Assembly: GCF_023953965.1 (NCBI RefSeq)
Contig: NZ_JAMLIX010000001.1
Span: forward strand, 186,001 to 250,000
Reading direction: 5' to 3'
Length of the DNA stretch: 64,000 nt
DNA from: Bosea sp. (in: a-proteobacteria)
GTDB lineage: Bacteria > Pseudomonadota > Alphaproteobacteria > Rhizobiales > Beijerinckiaceae
The position numbers and the translations under genes were made by a program. Below the pieces are notes generated by a model. That model was not told the origin of the DNA. It saw only the letters and a program-made list of their open reading frames with translations, and ran no database searches. Positions 16,569 through 26,280 of the stretch are shown here, piece after piece. Numbering within the stretch: position 1 is the first letter of the stretch; each line of letters starts with the position of its first letter.

Positions 16569-18400
16569 CAGCCCGCTCCCGCATGGGCGGCCAGGGCGAT
16601 CGCCGCCGTCTCCATGCCCTGGGCGCTCAGCGTCGTTCCGCCATGGCTGAAATTCGCCGTGGCGGCTGGTCCCGCGCCCCGCATCCTGTCGCGCAGGGCG
16701 AGGGTGCCGGGCCGGTCGACGCTCATCCCGCCGGGGGCGAGGACGACGCCATAGATCTCGCGCGCGGCTTCGGCCGACACCTTGCGATCGAGAACGTCGC
16801 CCGCGACGGCCTCCGGATCGCGGTCGAGCGGATCGCCGTATCCGCCTCCGCCCGCGGTGAAGATGTGCAGGCGATCCCCCGCCCGGAGGGTGAAGACCAG
16901 CTTCGAGGGCACCTCGCGGCGCTCGCCGTCCCGCGTCTCGATGAAGGCGCGCGCCGGCTCTCCGGCGTGGCCGCCCCGCACACCCCAAGGGCGGGAATAG
17001 AAGCGCTCGCCGCGCAAGGAGATCCTGACATCCAGTCGGACCGCCTCGAAGGTCTTCTCGGTGCCGAGCCCGCCGCGAAACCGGCCGGCTCCCCCGGAAT
17101 CGCAACGCAGGCGGGAGCGCACGATGCGCAGGATGCCGCCGAGCTCGTGGGCCTCGACGGGGATGTTCATGCAGTTGACCGGGCCGAACTCCAGCGCGTC
17201 GATGCCGTCGCGGCCCGGCCGCGCGCCGACGCCGCCGGTGCCCAGCTCGTTGGTGATGACGCTGATGCTCGTCTTCGGGTCGATGGCGCCGAAGGTGCCG
17301 GTCAGCGGGCCGCCATGGGCGGCGGGGATCGCGTCGGGCAGCGCCTGCGCGAGCGCGCCCTGGATCGCATCGGCGATCCGGATCGTCGTGACCACGCGCG
17401 CATTGACCGCCGCCGGATAGTTCGGATTGACCACGGAGGCTGGCGGCATGGTGAGCGAGATCGGCCTGTAGCAGCCGCTGTTGTTGCCGATCCCCGGCCC
17501 GGCGATCATGCGGACCGCGCAGAAGACGCCCGAGGCGGTGCTCGACGGGACGCAGTTGATCGGCCCGCGCGTCTGCCCGTCCGTGCCGTCGAAATCGAAG
17601 TGGATGTCGCTGCCGCTCACCTTCATCCGGACGCGGATGCGGATCAGCCGGTCGCGCTCGACGCCGTCATTGTCGAGATAGTCGCTGAAAACATATTCCC
17701 CGTCGGGGATCGCCGCGATGACCGCCCGCGTCGCCGCCTCGGTCTGGTTCATCATGTCGTGGATGGCGGCGCCGACGACATTGGCGCCGTATTCGCCGAC
17801 GACCTCCTGGAAACGGCGGCTTCCCACCGTTCCGGCGGCGATCTGCCCGTAGAGGTCGCCGATCAGCGTGTCGGGCAGGCGCACGTTCTTGCGCAGCAGG
17901 GCGTGCAGGGTCTGGTTGGGCGCGCCACCGATCAGGAACTTGAGCGGCGGAATGCACAGCCCTTCCTGAAAAATCTCGGTCGCGTCGGTGGGAAGGCTGC
18001 CGGGCGTCGCGCCGCCGAGGTCCTGGTTGTGGGTCATCGTGGCGCAAAGCGCGACCACCGCGCCGTCGCAATGAACGGGCTGCACCACCGTCGTGTCGGG
18101 AAGATGCGTGCCGCCATCATAGGGATCGTTCATGATGTAGGCGTCGCCTTCGGCCATCTCCGCGACCGGGAAGCATTCGATGATCCGGCGCACCGCCGGC
18201 AGCAGGCAGCCGAGATGGATGGGGATCGAGGACGCCTGGGCGATGACGTCGCCCTGGGGCGTGAACAGGGCCGACGACGCATCCAGCGCCTCCTTCACCA
18301 CCGGCGAATAGGAGGCGCGCAACAGCGCCACTTCCATCTCGTTGGCGATGACGTCGAACCGGTTGCTCAGAACCTCGGTCGTGATCGGATCCACATTCAT
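16568..18400 (-). CDS. hyuB: Hydantoinase B/oxoprolinase family subunit (HyuB)
   Basis: This 610-residue protein matches the HyuB family: an N-terminal stretch MNVDPITTEVLSNRFDVIAN, the NDPYDGGTHLPDT motif near residue 95, and a C-terminal segment ending in the GDRLHIFTAGGGGYGDPLDR glycine-rich motif. In known systems HyuA and HyuB together hydrolyse ATP to open N-methylhydantoin, 5-oxoproline or related cyclic amides, or carboxylate acetone or acetophenone. The start overlaps the HyuA stop by four bases. It is followed by an importer, which suggests the ring compound is taken up by that importer. A gamma subunit gene is not present, which argues against an acetone-carboxylase-type complex. 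Confidence 0.92.
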   Translation of the reverse strand: MNVDPITTEVLSNRFDVIANEMEVALLRASYSPVVKEALDASSALFTPQGDVIAQASSIPIHLGCLLPAVRRIIECFPVAEMAEGDAYIMNDPYDGGTHLPDTTVVQPVHCDGAVVALCATMTHNQDLGGATPGSLPTDATEIFQEGLCIPPLKFLIGGAPNQTLHALLRKNVRLPDTLIGDLYGQIAAGTVGSRRFQEVVGEYGANVVGAAIHDMMNQTEAATRAVIAAIPDGEYVFSDYLDNDGVERDRLIRIRVRMKVSGSDIHFDFDGTDGQTRGPINCVPSSTASGVFCAVRMIAGPGIGNNSGCYRPISLTMPPASVVNPNYPAAVNARVVTTIRIADAIQGALAQALPDAIPAAHGGPLTGTFGAIDPKTSISVITNELGTGGVGARPGRDGIDALEFGPVNCMNIPVEAHELGGILRIVRSRLRCDSGGAGRFRGGLGTEKTFEAVRLDVRISLRGERFYSRPWGVRGGHAGEPARAFIETRDGERREVPSKLVFTLRAGDRLHIFTAGGGGYGDPLDRDPEAVAGDVLDRKVSAEAAREIYGVVLAPGGMSVDRPGTLALRDRMRGAGPAATANFSHGGTTLSAQGMETAAIALAAHAGAG

Positions 18401-20463
18401 GACGCCTGTTCCGCTCCCGTCACGACGATCACGTTGCCGGCCCAGTCGCCGGTCGCGACCTGCCCCGGATAGACGACCGTGGTGGTGTCTGGCTGCTCGA
18501 TGATCGCCGGCCCGGCGATCGGCACGTCCGGCGTCAGCCGCGCGCGGTCGTAGAGCGGCGTGTCGACATAGCCGCCCAGCTCCTCGAAATAGGCGCGGCG
18601 CGTGCCCTTGTGCCCGTAGCCCTCGGCGCGGCGTCCGCCGGCCGGCGCCGTCTCCACTGGCGGGCGGCCGCCCTTGAACGAAAACACGCTGCGCAGATTG
18701 ATCGCCTCGACCGCTTCGGGGTGCGTATAGCCGTAGATGCGCCCGTGGAGCTCGTTGTAGGCGAGGATCGCGGCCTTGAGCTCAGCTCGGCCCCTGACGG
18801 CCTCGGTCGGCACTTCGAGCTCGTAGGACTGGCCGACATAGCGCATGTCCATCAGATGCGTGACCTCGACCCGCGACATGTCGACGTTCTCGCGGCGCAT
18901 CTTGGCTTCGCACAGCCGGTCGAGATCGGCGAACATCGCGGCGACCTCGGCCGGATCGGCCTCGTCGAGCCGGCGGCCCAGGGTTCTGGTCTGCTCATGC
19001 TCGATATTGGCCGCGAGCAGGCCGAAGGCGCATAATACGCCGGGCGCGGCCGGCACGATCATCCGCGGTATGGACAGGCTGGAAGCGAGCCGCCCCCCAT
19101 GCACCGGCCCGGCGCCGCCGAGGCCGACCAGCGAGAAGTTCCGCGGGTCATAGCCGCGCCGCACGGAGACGAGCCTGATCTCGTTGGCCATCCGCTCGTT
19201 GACGATCCGGTGAATGCCCGCCGCCAGAACCTCCGGCGTCATCGAAAGCCGGGCGGCCATCGCGGCGATGCCGTCCCAGGCCAGCTTCTTGTCGAGGCTC
19301 AGCTCGCCGGTGCCGAAATACTCCGGGTTGAGATAGCCCAGAACCACGCTGGCATCGGTGACCGTCGGCATGGTGCCGCCGCGATTGTAGCAAATCGGGC
19401 CGGGGTCCGACCCCGCGCTTTGCGGGCCGACATGCAGGCCGCCGGCGTCGTCGATCCAGGCATAGCTGCCGCCGCCGGCGCCGATCGTGTTGACGTCGAC
19501 CATGGAGATGCGCACCGGATAGTTGCGGATCTGGCCTTCGCGGGAGATCAGCGGCTTGCCGCTGGTGACCAGCGCCACGTCGCAGCTCGTGCCGCCGATA
19601 TCCACGGTGATCAGGTCGCTGAACCCCGACAACGCCGCTTCGGACTGGCTGCCGACGACACCGGCGGCGGGGCCCGACAGAAGCATCGTGACCGGCTTCT
19701 CCGCCACGATCCCCGAATTGGTGATCCCGCCCCGGGACTGCATGACCTGCAATTCGGCATTGACGCCGATCCCGCCGAGCCCGGCGGCGAGCTCCTGGAT
19801 ATAGTCCGAGACGGCCGGCCGCACATAGGCGTCGAAGGCGGTCACGCAGCATCTTTCATACTCGCGGAACACCGGGTTCACCTCGGACGAGATCGACACC
19901 TTCAGCTTGGGGAAGTGCTTGCCGATCAGTTCCCGGCTGCGGCGCTCATGGCGGTCGTCGAGGAAGGCGAACAGATAGCAGATCGCTACCGCCTCGACGT
20001 CGAACCGGTCGACGAGGTCGCCGACCGCCGCGATGAGCTGGCCCTCGTCCAAGGGCTGGATGACCTTGCCGTCCGGCCCGATCCGCTCGCGAATGCCGGC
20101 GCGCAGACGCCGCGGCGCCAGGAACGCCGGCGTCTCGGGGCCGATATTGTTGTCGTACATCTCGGTCCGCTTCTGGCGGCCGACTTCCAGAATGTCCTCG
20201 AAGCCTTCCGTCAGGAGCAGCGCCGTCACCGCGCCGCGTTCCTGGAGAATGGCGTTGGTCGCGATCGTCGTGCTGTGGATGAAGCGCGTGACGCTGGCCG
20301 GGTCGAGCCCGGCGAGATCGAGCGCCTTGCGCGCGCCGGCCAGGACGCCCTCGACCAGATGATGCGGCGTGGTAGGCACCTTGGCGATCACCAGCCGGCC
20401 GCCGTCATCGAGGCAGGCGACGTCGGTGAAGGTTCCGCCAATGTCAATTGCTATCTGGGACAT
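18397..20463 (-). CDS. hyuA: Hydantoinase A/oxoprolinase family subunit (HyuA)
   Basis: This 688-residue protein is the ATP-binding subunit of the hydantoinase/oxoprolinase family. DIGGTFTDVA at residues 8-17 is the ASKHA-type phosphate motif; a second DIGGTSCDVALV lies near residue 291, and LVGLGGAGPVHGG near residue 446 is the adenosine motif. With HyuB it forms an ATP-driven amidase for a cyclic amide, or a carboxylase. The start ATG 20463 is 33 bases after the PLP aldolase stop. Its length is normal and all main motifs are intact. Confidence 0.93.
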   Translation of the reverse strand: MSQIAIDIGGTFTDVACLDDGGRLVIAKVPTTPHHLVEGVLAGARKALDLAGLDPASVTRFIHSTTIATNAILQERGAVTALLLTEGFEDILEVGRQKRTEMYDNNIGPETPAFLAPRRLRAGIRERIGPDGKVIQPLDEGQLIAAVGDLVDRFDVEAVAICYLFAFLDDRHERRSRELIGKHFPKLKVSISSEVNPVFREYERCCVTAFDAYVRPAVSDYIQELAAGLGGIGVNAELQVMQSRGGITNSGIVAEKPVTMLLSGPAAGVVGSQSEAALSGFSDLITVDIGGTSCDVALVTSGKPLISREGQIRNYPVRISMVDVNTIGAGGGSYAWIDDAGGLHVGPQSAGSDPGPICYNRGGTMPTVTDASVVLGYLNPEYFGTGELSLDKKLAWDGIAAMAARLSMTPEVLAAGIHRIVNERMANEIRLVSVRRGYDPRNFSLVGLGGAGPVHGGRLASSLSIPRMIVPAAPGVLCAFGLLAANIEHEQTRTLGRRLDEADPAEVAAMFADLDRLCEAKMRRENVDMSRVEVTHLMDMRYVGQSYELEVPTEAVRGRAELKAAILAYNELHGRIYGYTHPEAVEAINLRSVFSFKGGRPPVETAPAGGRRAEGYGHKGTRRAYFEELGGYVDTPLYDRARLTPDVPIAGPAIIEQPDTTTVVYPGQVATGDWAGNVIVVTGAEQAS

Positions 20464-20496
20464 GTTCCCCGTTCTCGTATGTGCATCTCGCAGCGT

Positions 20497-21621
20497 TCAA
20501 ACCAGCATCCCGCGCGCCGAGATCGGCCAGATCTCCTCCACCCGCCCACGGCGCACGCAAACAAACCAGTCGTAGAGATTGACCGTCGGGTCGCAATGAC
20601 CCGGTATCAGGCGCAGCTTGTCGCCGAGCGAGAAGCTGCGGTTCGTGCGATCGAGCCGCAGGCTGCCGTGCTCGTCGGACGCCGCCAAATATTCGACGCC
20701 CTCATTGTCGACCACCAAAGGCAGCCCGGAATCGACACTCAGCGCCTTGAGCCCCGCATCGCAGACCATGCGATTCTCGGCGGGCAGGCTCATGATGGTC
20801 GCCAGGACGAAGAGGCTCTGCTCGAAGACATCGATCGGAGCGCCGCCGCGGTCGAGGATCCGCCCATAGCTGGCGTCCATGAAGACATAGGAGCCGACCT
20901 GCAACTCGTTGAAGACGCCGCTTGCCGCCTCGAATTCGAATGTGCCAGTGCCGGAACCGGTGACGATCTCGCAATCCTGCCCCTGCGCGCGAATGAGGCC
21001 GAGTGTGTCGCGGATCTGCTCGACGGCTTCAGCGATGGCGGCGGCGCGCTCGGCGAAGCCCGCATAATGCTGCGCCTTGCCGTGATAGGCGTGCAGGCCG
21101 CGGAAATGCAGACCGGCCGTGCGCCCGATGACGGCCGCCAGTTCCGCGGTCGCGCTGCCGGGAGCAACCCCGCAACGCGCCTGCATGACATTGACCTCGA
21201 TCAGCACGTCGAGCTTGACGCCGGCCTCGGTCGCGGCGGCGCCGAGATCGGCGACATTGGCGGCATTGTCGACGCAGACGCCGATCCGCGCCCTGCGAGC
21301 GAGCGCGGCCAGCCGCCTCAGCTTCCGGGCGCCGACGATCTGGTTGCTGACCAGCACGTCGGCGACGCCGTTGAGCACCATCACCTCGGCTTCGCTGACC
21401 TTCTGGCAGCAAACGCCGACGGCCCCGCGCCTGATCTGCATATGGGCGATGGTCGGGGATTTGTGCGTCTTCGCGTGGGGACGCAGACGCACGCCCGCCG
21501 CAGCCGCGATCGCCGCCATCTTGTCGAGATTGTGCTCGAAGGCGTCCAGGTCGACGATCAGAGCCGGAGTGTCGATATTCTCGATGGTATCGCCGATTTC
21601 GGCCGGTTGACGCTGGGACAC
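20497..21621 (-). CDS. PLP-dependent D-threonine/3-hydroxyaspartate aldolase-like protein (BhcC/DSD1 family)
   Basis: This 374-residue protein has an alanine-racemase-type fold. RPHAKTHKSP near residues 48-55 carries the PLP lysine (K51), and the C-terminal GHCDPTVNLYDW contains the His and Asp that bind a divalent metal in D-serine dehydratase and D-threonine aldolase relatives. The closest recalled pattern is 3-hydroxy-D-aspartate aldolase BhcC, which splits beta-hydroxyaspartate into glycine and glyoxylate. I place the start at GTG 21621 with AAGGAGC upstream; the frame is open to 21753, but that would run through both operator palindromes. It is the first gene of the LacI-controlled operon. 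D-threonine aldolase or D-serine dehydratase activity is the alternative. Confidence 0.85.
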   Translation of the reverse strand: MSQRQPAEIGDTIENIDTPALIVDLDAFEHNLDKMAAIAAAAGVRLRPHAKTHKSPTIAHMQIRRGAVGVCCQKVSEAEVMVLNGVADVLVSNQIVGARKLRRLAALARRARIGVCVDNAANVADLGAAATEAGVKLDVLIEVNVMQARCGVAPGSATAELAAVIGRTAGLHFRGLHAYHGKAQHYAGFAERAAAIAEAVEQIRDTLGLIRAQGQDCEIVTGSGTGTFEFEAASGVFNELQVGSYVFMDASYGRILDRGGAPIDVFEQSLFVLATIMSLPAENRMVCDAGLKALSVDSGLPLVVDNEGVEYLAASDEHGSLRLDRTNRSFSLGDKLRLIPGHCDPTVNLYDWFVCVRRGRVEEIWPISARGMLV

Positions 21622-21676
21622 TGCGAATACCGCTCCTTGAAAAAACGCGGCCGGCAACTTCCGGCAATGAACCGCT

Positions 21677-21692
21677 TCGGTAACGTTACCGA
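21677..21692. promoter_or_regulatory. LacI-family operator palindrome, proximal copy
   Basis: TCGGTAACGTTACCGA is a perfect 16-base palindrome with the central CG step and the spaced half-sites typical of LacI/PurR-family operators. It lies 55 bases upstream of the GTG start of the aldolase gene on the minus strand and is identical to the copy at 21719-21734. It is likely bound by the LacI-type protein encoded directly upstream. Confidence 0.85.
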
Positions 21693-21718
21693 TTAAGTTC
21701 CAACGTCCAATTGCGCAC

Positions 21719-21734
21719 TCGGTAACGTTACCGA
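21719..21734. promoter_or_regulatory. LacI-family operator palindrome, distal copy
   Basis: This is a second identical TCGGTAACGTTACCGA, centred exactly 42 bases (about four helical turns) from the first. Same-face placement fits cooperative binding or a short repression loop by a tetrameric LacI-type repressor. It sits 34 bases after the end of the regulator gene, within the space before the operon. Confidence 0.85.
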
Positions 21735-21768
21735 TGGCCATCGTGAAACGCAATATGTTTTTCTCGAC

Positions 21769-22836
21769 TCAGACCTGCATGCGCCCCACACGCTTGCGGG
21801 CTGGGCGCCGGACGGTTTCGGGTGCCCTGCCGGAGCTTTCACGCGGCACGAATTCGGGATCGAGGAAGACCTGCTCGCGCTCGACGGGCTGGCCAAGCAG
21901 CCATGCCTGCAGCATTTCGGCCCCGATCGTCCCGATCGTATGAATCCTTTGGGAAACCGTGCTCAGCGCCGGAGTCACGAGCGAGGCGAGCAGGACATCG
22001 TCGAACCCGACGACCGAGACGTCTCCGGGCACATCGATGCCCGCTTCGCGCAGCCCCATCACCACGCCGATCGCCTGCATGTCGCTGTAGGTGATGATCG
22101 CCGTCGGTCTCGGCTGCGCGTCCATCAGCCATTGCGCGCCCCGGCGCCCTCCCTCGATGCTCGCCTCTTCGGGATGGATCAGCGCCTCGTCGCAGGCGAG
22201 GCCGTCGGCCTTCAGCTCGTAACACCAGCCGGCTATTCTCAGCCGGGGATTCAGGTCGGCTCCGCTGCGGGTCAGCATGGCGATGCGCCTGTGGCCGAGG
22301 TCCAGGAGATGCCGGGTCGCCAGCCGGGAACCGGTCTCGTTGTCGATCGTCACCAGCGGTCCCTTGTAGCCTTCCGGCCAGCGCGTGAGCAGGACCACCG
22401 GCGTATCGTGGTCCTTGGTGATCGTCGCGATATGCGGCTGCTGCACGTCGACGGGCGCGAGCAGGATGCCGTCCACGCAGCGTTCGCGCATCAATGTGAT
22501 TGCACGCCGCTCGCGCTCCGGGTCGCTGCCGCTGGTGGCCAGCAGCAGGGCGAACCCGGCCTCGCTCGTCACCTTCTCGACCGAGCGGATGATCTGCATG
22601 TAGTAGGGGTGCGTCGCATCGGTCACCACCAGCCCCAGCGTGCGCGTCGCACGCTGCACCAGCGAGCGCGCAAGAATGTTGGGCGTGTAGCCCAGCCGCT
22701 CCGCGACGCCGAGCACGTGCTTGCGCGTCTCCTGGCTCACATCCCATTTGTTGTTCAGCGCGCGTGACACCGTGTTGACGGAGACAGCCGCCTCGGCGGC
22801 GATGTCGCGAAGCCTGACCCGACTAGGCAATTTCAT
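21769..22836 (-). CDS. LacI-family transcriptional regulator
   Basis: This 355-residue protein has the N-terminal LacI helix-turn-helix and hinge (LRDIAAEAAVSVNTVSRALN, then ARSLVQ near residue 58) followed by a periplasmic-binding-protein-type sensor domain. The C-terminus is basic (RRPARKRVGRMQV). It is encoded immediately upstream of, and on the same strand as, two identical palindromic operators and a ten-gene catabolic operon, so it very likely represses that operon and responds to the imported substrate or an intermediate. TATATAA at 22960-22966 on the minus-strand side upstream may be part of its own promoter. Confidence 0.92.
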   Translation of the reverse strand: MKLPSRVRLRDIAAEAAVSVNTVSRALNNKWDVSQETRKHVLGVAERLGYTPNILARSLVQRATRTLGLVVTDATHPYYMQIIRSVEKVTSEAGFALLLATSGSDPERERRAITLMRERCVDGILLAPVDVQQPHIATITKDHDTPVVLLTRWPEGYKGPLVTIDNETGSRLATRHLLDLGHRRIAMLTRSGADLNPRLRIAGWCYELKADGLACDEALIHPEEASIEGGRRGAQWLMDAQPRPTAIITYSDMQAIGVVMGLREAGIDVPGDVSVVGFDDVLLASLVTPALSTVSQRIHTIGTIGAEMLQAWLLGQPVEREQVFLDPEFVPRESSGRAPETVRRPARKRVGRMQV

Positions 22837-23016
22837 CGTCTTCTCCCGCGGCCCTGAACTGCAGGCGCACGCTCCTGTTCCATTGACAAGTATCGTCCCG
22901 GCCTGCCGCGCAAGGAAGGGCTATCGGACGACGCCGGGAGCCATGACGTCGGGGAGGGTATATAAAATCCTGGGCGGCATCGACAACCGGCCAGCCCGGC
23001 CAAGCCATGGGGCCGT

Positions 23017-23442
<426 letters not shown>

Positions 23443-23460
23443 CGCCCTGCGGGCGACCGC

Positions 23461-24417
23461 TTATTTCGATCCCACCAGCTGGAAGTGCTCGGCGGGCCAT
23501 TCGCCGGACTGGATGAGCCCGCGCATTTCCAGCTTGATGTCGTTGATCATGGCGCGCATGGCGGCGGTAACGGGCCGATCGCTGCGCGTCACGATGGAGA
23601 TGTCGTTGCGTATCCCCGGCTTGGCGAGCCTGGCGATGCGAAGATCGTTCTTTTTGACGTCGGAATGCACGGCGCTATAGGCGATCACGGTGCAGCCCAT
23701 CCCTTCCTTGACCAGAGCCTTGATGATGCTCGAGTTGTCGACTTCCAGCGCGACGTTGATCGAGATGCCGTGCGCGGCGGTTTCACGCTCGATCAGGATG
23801 CGCTGCGCGTGCAGCTTGCTGGGCACCACCATCGGCAGGTCCTTGAGGTCCTGGATCTCGTAGACCTCCTTCTCCGGCAGGCCGAGCCTGCGCGCCGCCG
23901 CTTCCGGCGGAAGGGCCACGATCAGATCGCCGATCACGATCGGTTCGGTCACGAGGTTCGCGCCCCACCAGGGGCTGTGCATGACGCCCAGATCGATATG
24001 CCCCTCCGCCAGCCAGTCGTTGACGAACCCGCTGAAGCCGGAGCGCAGATGGACATGCACCTCCGGATATTGCTGGCAATACCGGGCCAGGATACGCGGC
24101 ATCAGGAATTCACCCAGCGACGGCAGCACGCCCAGACGCAGATCACCCTTCGGGACATTGGATCTGCGCAGCACATCCTCCTTGCACAACCGCACCTGCT
24201 CGAGCGCCATCTCCGCGCGCTCCAGCAGCGCCTCGCCGGCCTCGGTCAGATGCAGGCCGCGCCGGTCCCTCAGCAACAGCGTCGTCGCGAGCTCCTCCTC
24301 GAGGCCCTGCACCTGGCGGCTCAGGGCCGATTGGGCGACGTTCAGGCTCTCGGCCGCGCGCGAGAACGAATTGAGCCGTGCGACGGCAATGAAATAGCGG
24401 AGCTGGCGGAGTTCCAT
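23461..24417 (-). CDS. LysR-type transcriptional regulator, Nac/Cbl-like
   Basis: This 318-residue protein has the helix-turn-helix at residues 1-60 (MELRQLRYFIAVARLNSFSR, then NVAQSALSRQVQGLEEEL) and a normal effector domain. Its length is typical. It is on the same strand as, and downstream of, an acyl-CoA ligase gene (24536-26068), with 118 bases between the ligase stop and this start. Its target is uncertain: the ligase, the Liv operon or a lost thiolase locus. Confidence 0.87.
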   Translation of the reverse strand: MELRQLRYFIAVARLNSFSRAAESLNVAQSALSRQVQGLEEELATTLLLRDRRGLHLTEAGEALLERAEMALEQVRLCKEDVLRRSNVPKGDLRLGVLPSLGEFLMPRILARYCQQYPEVHVHLRSGFSGFVNDWLAEGHIDLGVMHSPWWGANLVTEPIVIGDLIVALPPEAAARRLGLPEKEVYEIQDLKDLPMVVPSKLHAQRILIERETAAHGISINVALEVDNSSIIKALVKEGMGCTVIAYSAVHSDVKKNDLRIARLAKPGIRNDISIVTRSDRPVTAAMRAMINDIKLEMRGLIQSGEWPAEHFQLVGSK

Positions 24418-24535
24418 GGCCTTCGGCTTGCGGATCGTGTCCCTGTTTCAATCACCATCCCGGGCGACTATCCCCTGCCGGACCGGGGGCTTGCAAGCAT
24501 GGTCGATCGCAGCGATGGCCGCTTTCGGGGTGCCT

Positions 24536-26068
24536 CTAGCCCAGCGTCCCCGCCATGGCCTGCTCGCGCAGCATGCGTCGTACCACCTTGCCGTTGCTGT
24601 TCACCGGCAGCGCGGCGACGAAGTGCACGTTCTTCGGCTTCTTGTAGCTCGTCAGGCGCTCCCGGCAGAAATCGATCAGATCCTGCTCATCGGCCGCCCT
24701 GCCCGCCTTCAGCACCACGAATGCGGTGACCTTCTCGCCCCATTCCCGGTCCGGCATGCCGACGACGACGCATTCCTTCACGCTGTCATGCGCCAGCAGC
24801 ACCTCCTCGACCTCCGGCGGGGCGACGTTGTAGCCGCCGGTGACGATGATGTCCTTGCTGCGCCCCGCCATGAACAGGAAGCCGTTCTCGCCCCTCAGGC
24901 CGAGATCGCCCGTTCGCAGGAAACCCTGCCGGACGGCGTTTTCCGTCGCCTCGGGATTGCGCCAGTAGTGGCGGAAGACCATCGGCCCGCGCACCGCGAT
25001 CTCCCCCACCTCGCCCTCGCCGAGCTCCTCGCCATCCGCGTCGAGGATGCGCACCTCCGCCATGGTGACCTCGCGCCCGAGCGGCTGATACCAGCCCTTG
25101 CCCTCCTCGGGGTCGGCGGGGCGACAGGGTTCGCGCAGCGTCGAGACGATCGGGGATTCGTTCAGCCCGTAGCCCTGTATCAGCTTGGACCCCATCAGGG
25201 CGCTCGCCTCGCCTAGCGTCACGCTGTCGATCGGCGCCCCGCCATAGCTGACCACCCGCAGGGACTCGCGCGCCATCACGGCCGCCTGCCCGTGATCCAG
25301 AAGCCTGCGCAGCCCGGTTGGAACCACCTGCAGAACCGTGCAGCGGTCGCAATCGACGAGCCCGAGAACGGTATCCGGATCGAACCTGTCGAGGACCCGG
25401 ATGGTGGCCCCGCGCATGAGAGCCGGCAGGAGCCAGAGACCGCCGGCATGAACATAGGGGCTGGTTCCGACATAGACGTCGTCGGGCTTGAAGTCATAGC
25501 GATCCAAAAGCATGCAACAGGCGGTGCTGAGCCAATTGCGGTGCGTCAGGTAGACGCCTTTCGGCGCGCCCGTCGTGCCTGAGGTGAAACGGATGATCCG
25601 CCCGTCGACCGCATCGTCGACATCGACGCACAGCGGCGTGTCGGCACTGCCCGCGATCAGGGTCTCGTAATCGGCATCGCCGCCGCCCCCGACGACGATG
25701 ATGCGCAGGTTCAGCCGCGCGATCATCGCGCCCAGCCGCGCGAGCAGCGCATGGCTGGTGATCAGGACCCTGGGCTCGACGAAGGCCGCCATCTCGGTGA
25801 TCTCGCGCTCATGCAGATGCGCCGTGATCGGGACCGAGACGCCGCCGGCCTTGACGATCGCGAGGTCGGCCTCGATCCATTCGGCGCTGTTCGGCAACAC
25901 GATCAGAACGCGGTCGCCGCGCATGACACCCATCGCAACGAGCGCATTGCCCAACCTGTTCGTGCGCTGATCGAGCATGCGGTATGACAGCGCCCTGTCT
26001 CCATCGACGATCGCCGTTCTCTCGCCATGGAAGCGCGCCGAGCGGGTGACATAGTTGCCGGCGTTCAT
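24536..26068 (-). CDS. AMP-dependent acyl-CoA synthetase/ligase
   Basis: This is a 510-residue ANL-family ligase. The phosphate loop is FTSGTTGAPKG (about residue 164), the C-terminal hinge is TGDLGLRGENGFLFMAGRSK and the catalytic lysine motif is LPVNSNGKVVRR near residue 495. It makes a CoA thioester from an unknown acid. It is separated from the upstream oxidoreductase genes by a 212-base AT-rich gap that may hold its own promoter. Its position at the end of the Liv-importer cluster suggests that it activates the imported or oxidised compound. Confidence 0.9.
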   Translation of the reverse strand: MNAGNYVTRSARFHGERTAIVDGDRALSYRMLDQRTNRLGNALVAMGVMRGDRVLIVLPNSAEWIEADLAIVKAGGVSVPITAHLHEREITEMAAFVEPRVLITSHALLARLGAMIARLNLRIIVVGGGGDADYETLIAGSADTPLCVDVDDAVDGRIIRFTSGTTGAPKGVYLTHRNWLSTACCMLLDRYDFKPDDVYVGTSPYVHAGGLWLLPALMRGATIRVLDRFDPDTVLGLVDCDRCTVLQVVPTGLRRLLDHGQAAVMARESLRVVSYGGAPIDSVTLGEASALMGSKLIQGYGLNESPIVSTLREPCRPADPEEGKGWYQPLGREVTMAEVRILDADGEELGEGEVGEIAVRGPMVFRHYWRNPEATENAVRQGFLRTGDLGLRGENGFLFMAGRSKDIIVTGGYNVAPPEVEEVLLAHDSVKECVVVGMPDREWGEKVTAFVVLKAGRAADEQDLIDFCRERLTSYKKPKNVHFVAALPVNSNGKVVRRMLREQAMAGTLG

Positions 26069-26280
26069 GGAAAACCCCGATACTTTCTCTTCAAATCTCT
26101 AAACTGAGATTGTGGAAATTTTTATTGCAAAAAGCAAAATAAATCTATAGGATATACAGAGATCAATCTGGCATATTTATTATATTGAACCGGCATAAGG
26201 ACGAAAGCTTCCGTCTCCCCATCACCCGAATGGGTTGGGTGACCCGACGCCCGACGCATTTCCGGACCGGTTCGCGGCCT
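26069..26280 (-). promoter_or_regulatory. AT-rich gap upstream of the ligase, probable promoter region
   Basis: Bases about 26090-26200 are strikingly AT-rich in a GC-rich window. On the minus strand TTGCTT followed 17 bases later by CACAAT is a weak promoter-like pair. A short inverted repeat TTGC-AAAAA-GCAA lies at about 26127-26139. I see no gene in this gap. The assignment as a promoter is inference. Confidence 0.35.

Noticed and set aside
14764..16584. One 606-residue protein across the permease region
   Set aside because: The N-terminal half is out of frame with the MalF-like gene; the real gene starts at ATG 15648 with an ATGA overlap.
19099..21696. 865-residue + strand open frame
   Set aside because: It lies opposite the HyuA and PLP aldolase genes, is rich in Arg/Gly/Ala/Asp/His without family motifs, and crosses an operator region. 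It is an antisense shadow of GC-rich coding DNA.
23443..23460. Continuation of the thiolase stub in another frame
   Set aside because: The bases after the stub are the tail of the LysR gene on the other strand; no thiolase C-terminal motif is found.
26069..26280. Small protein genes on either strand in the AT-rich gap
   Set aside because: Frames are short, basic and without a ribosome site or similarity; the stretch looks like a promoter region.
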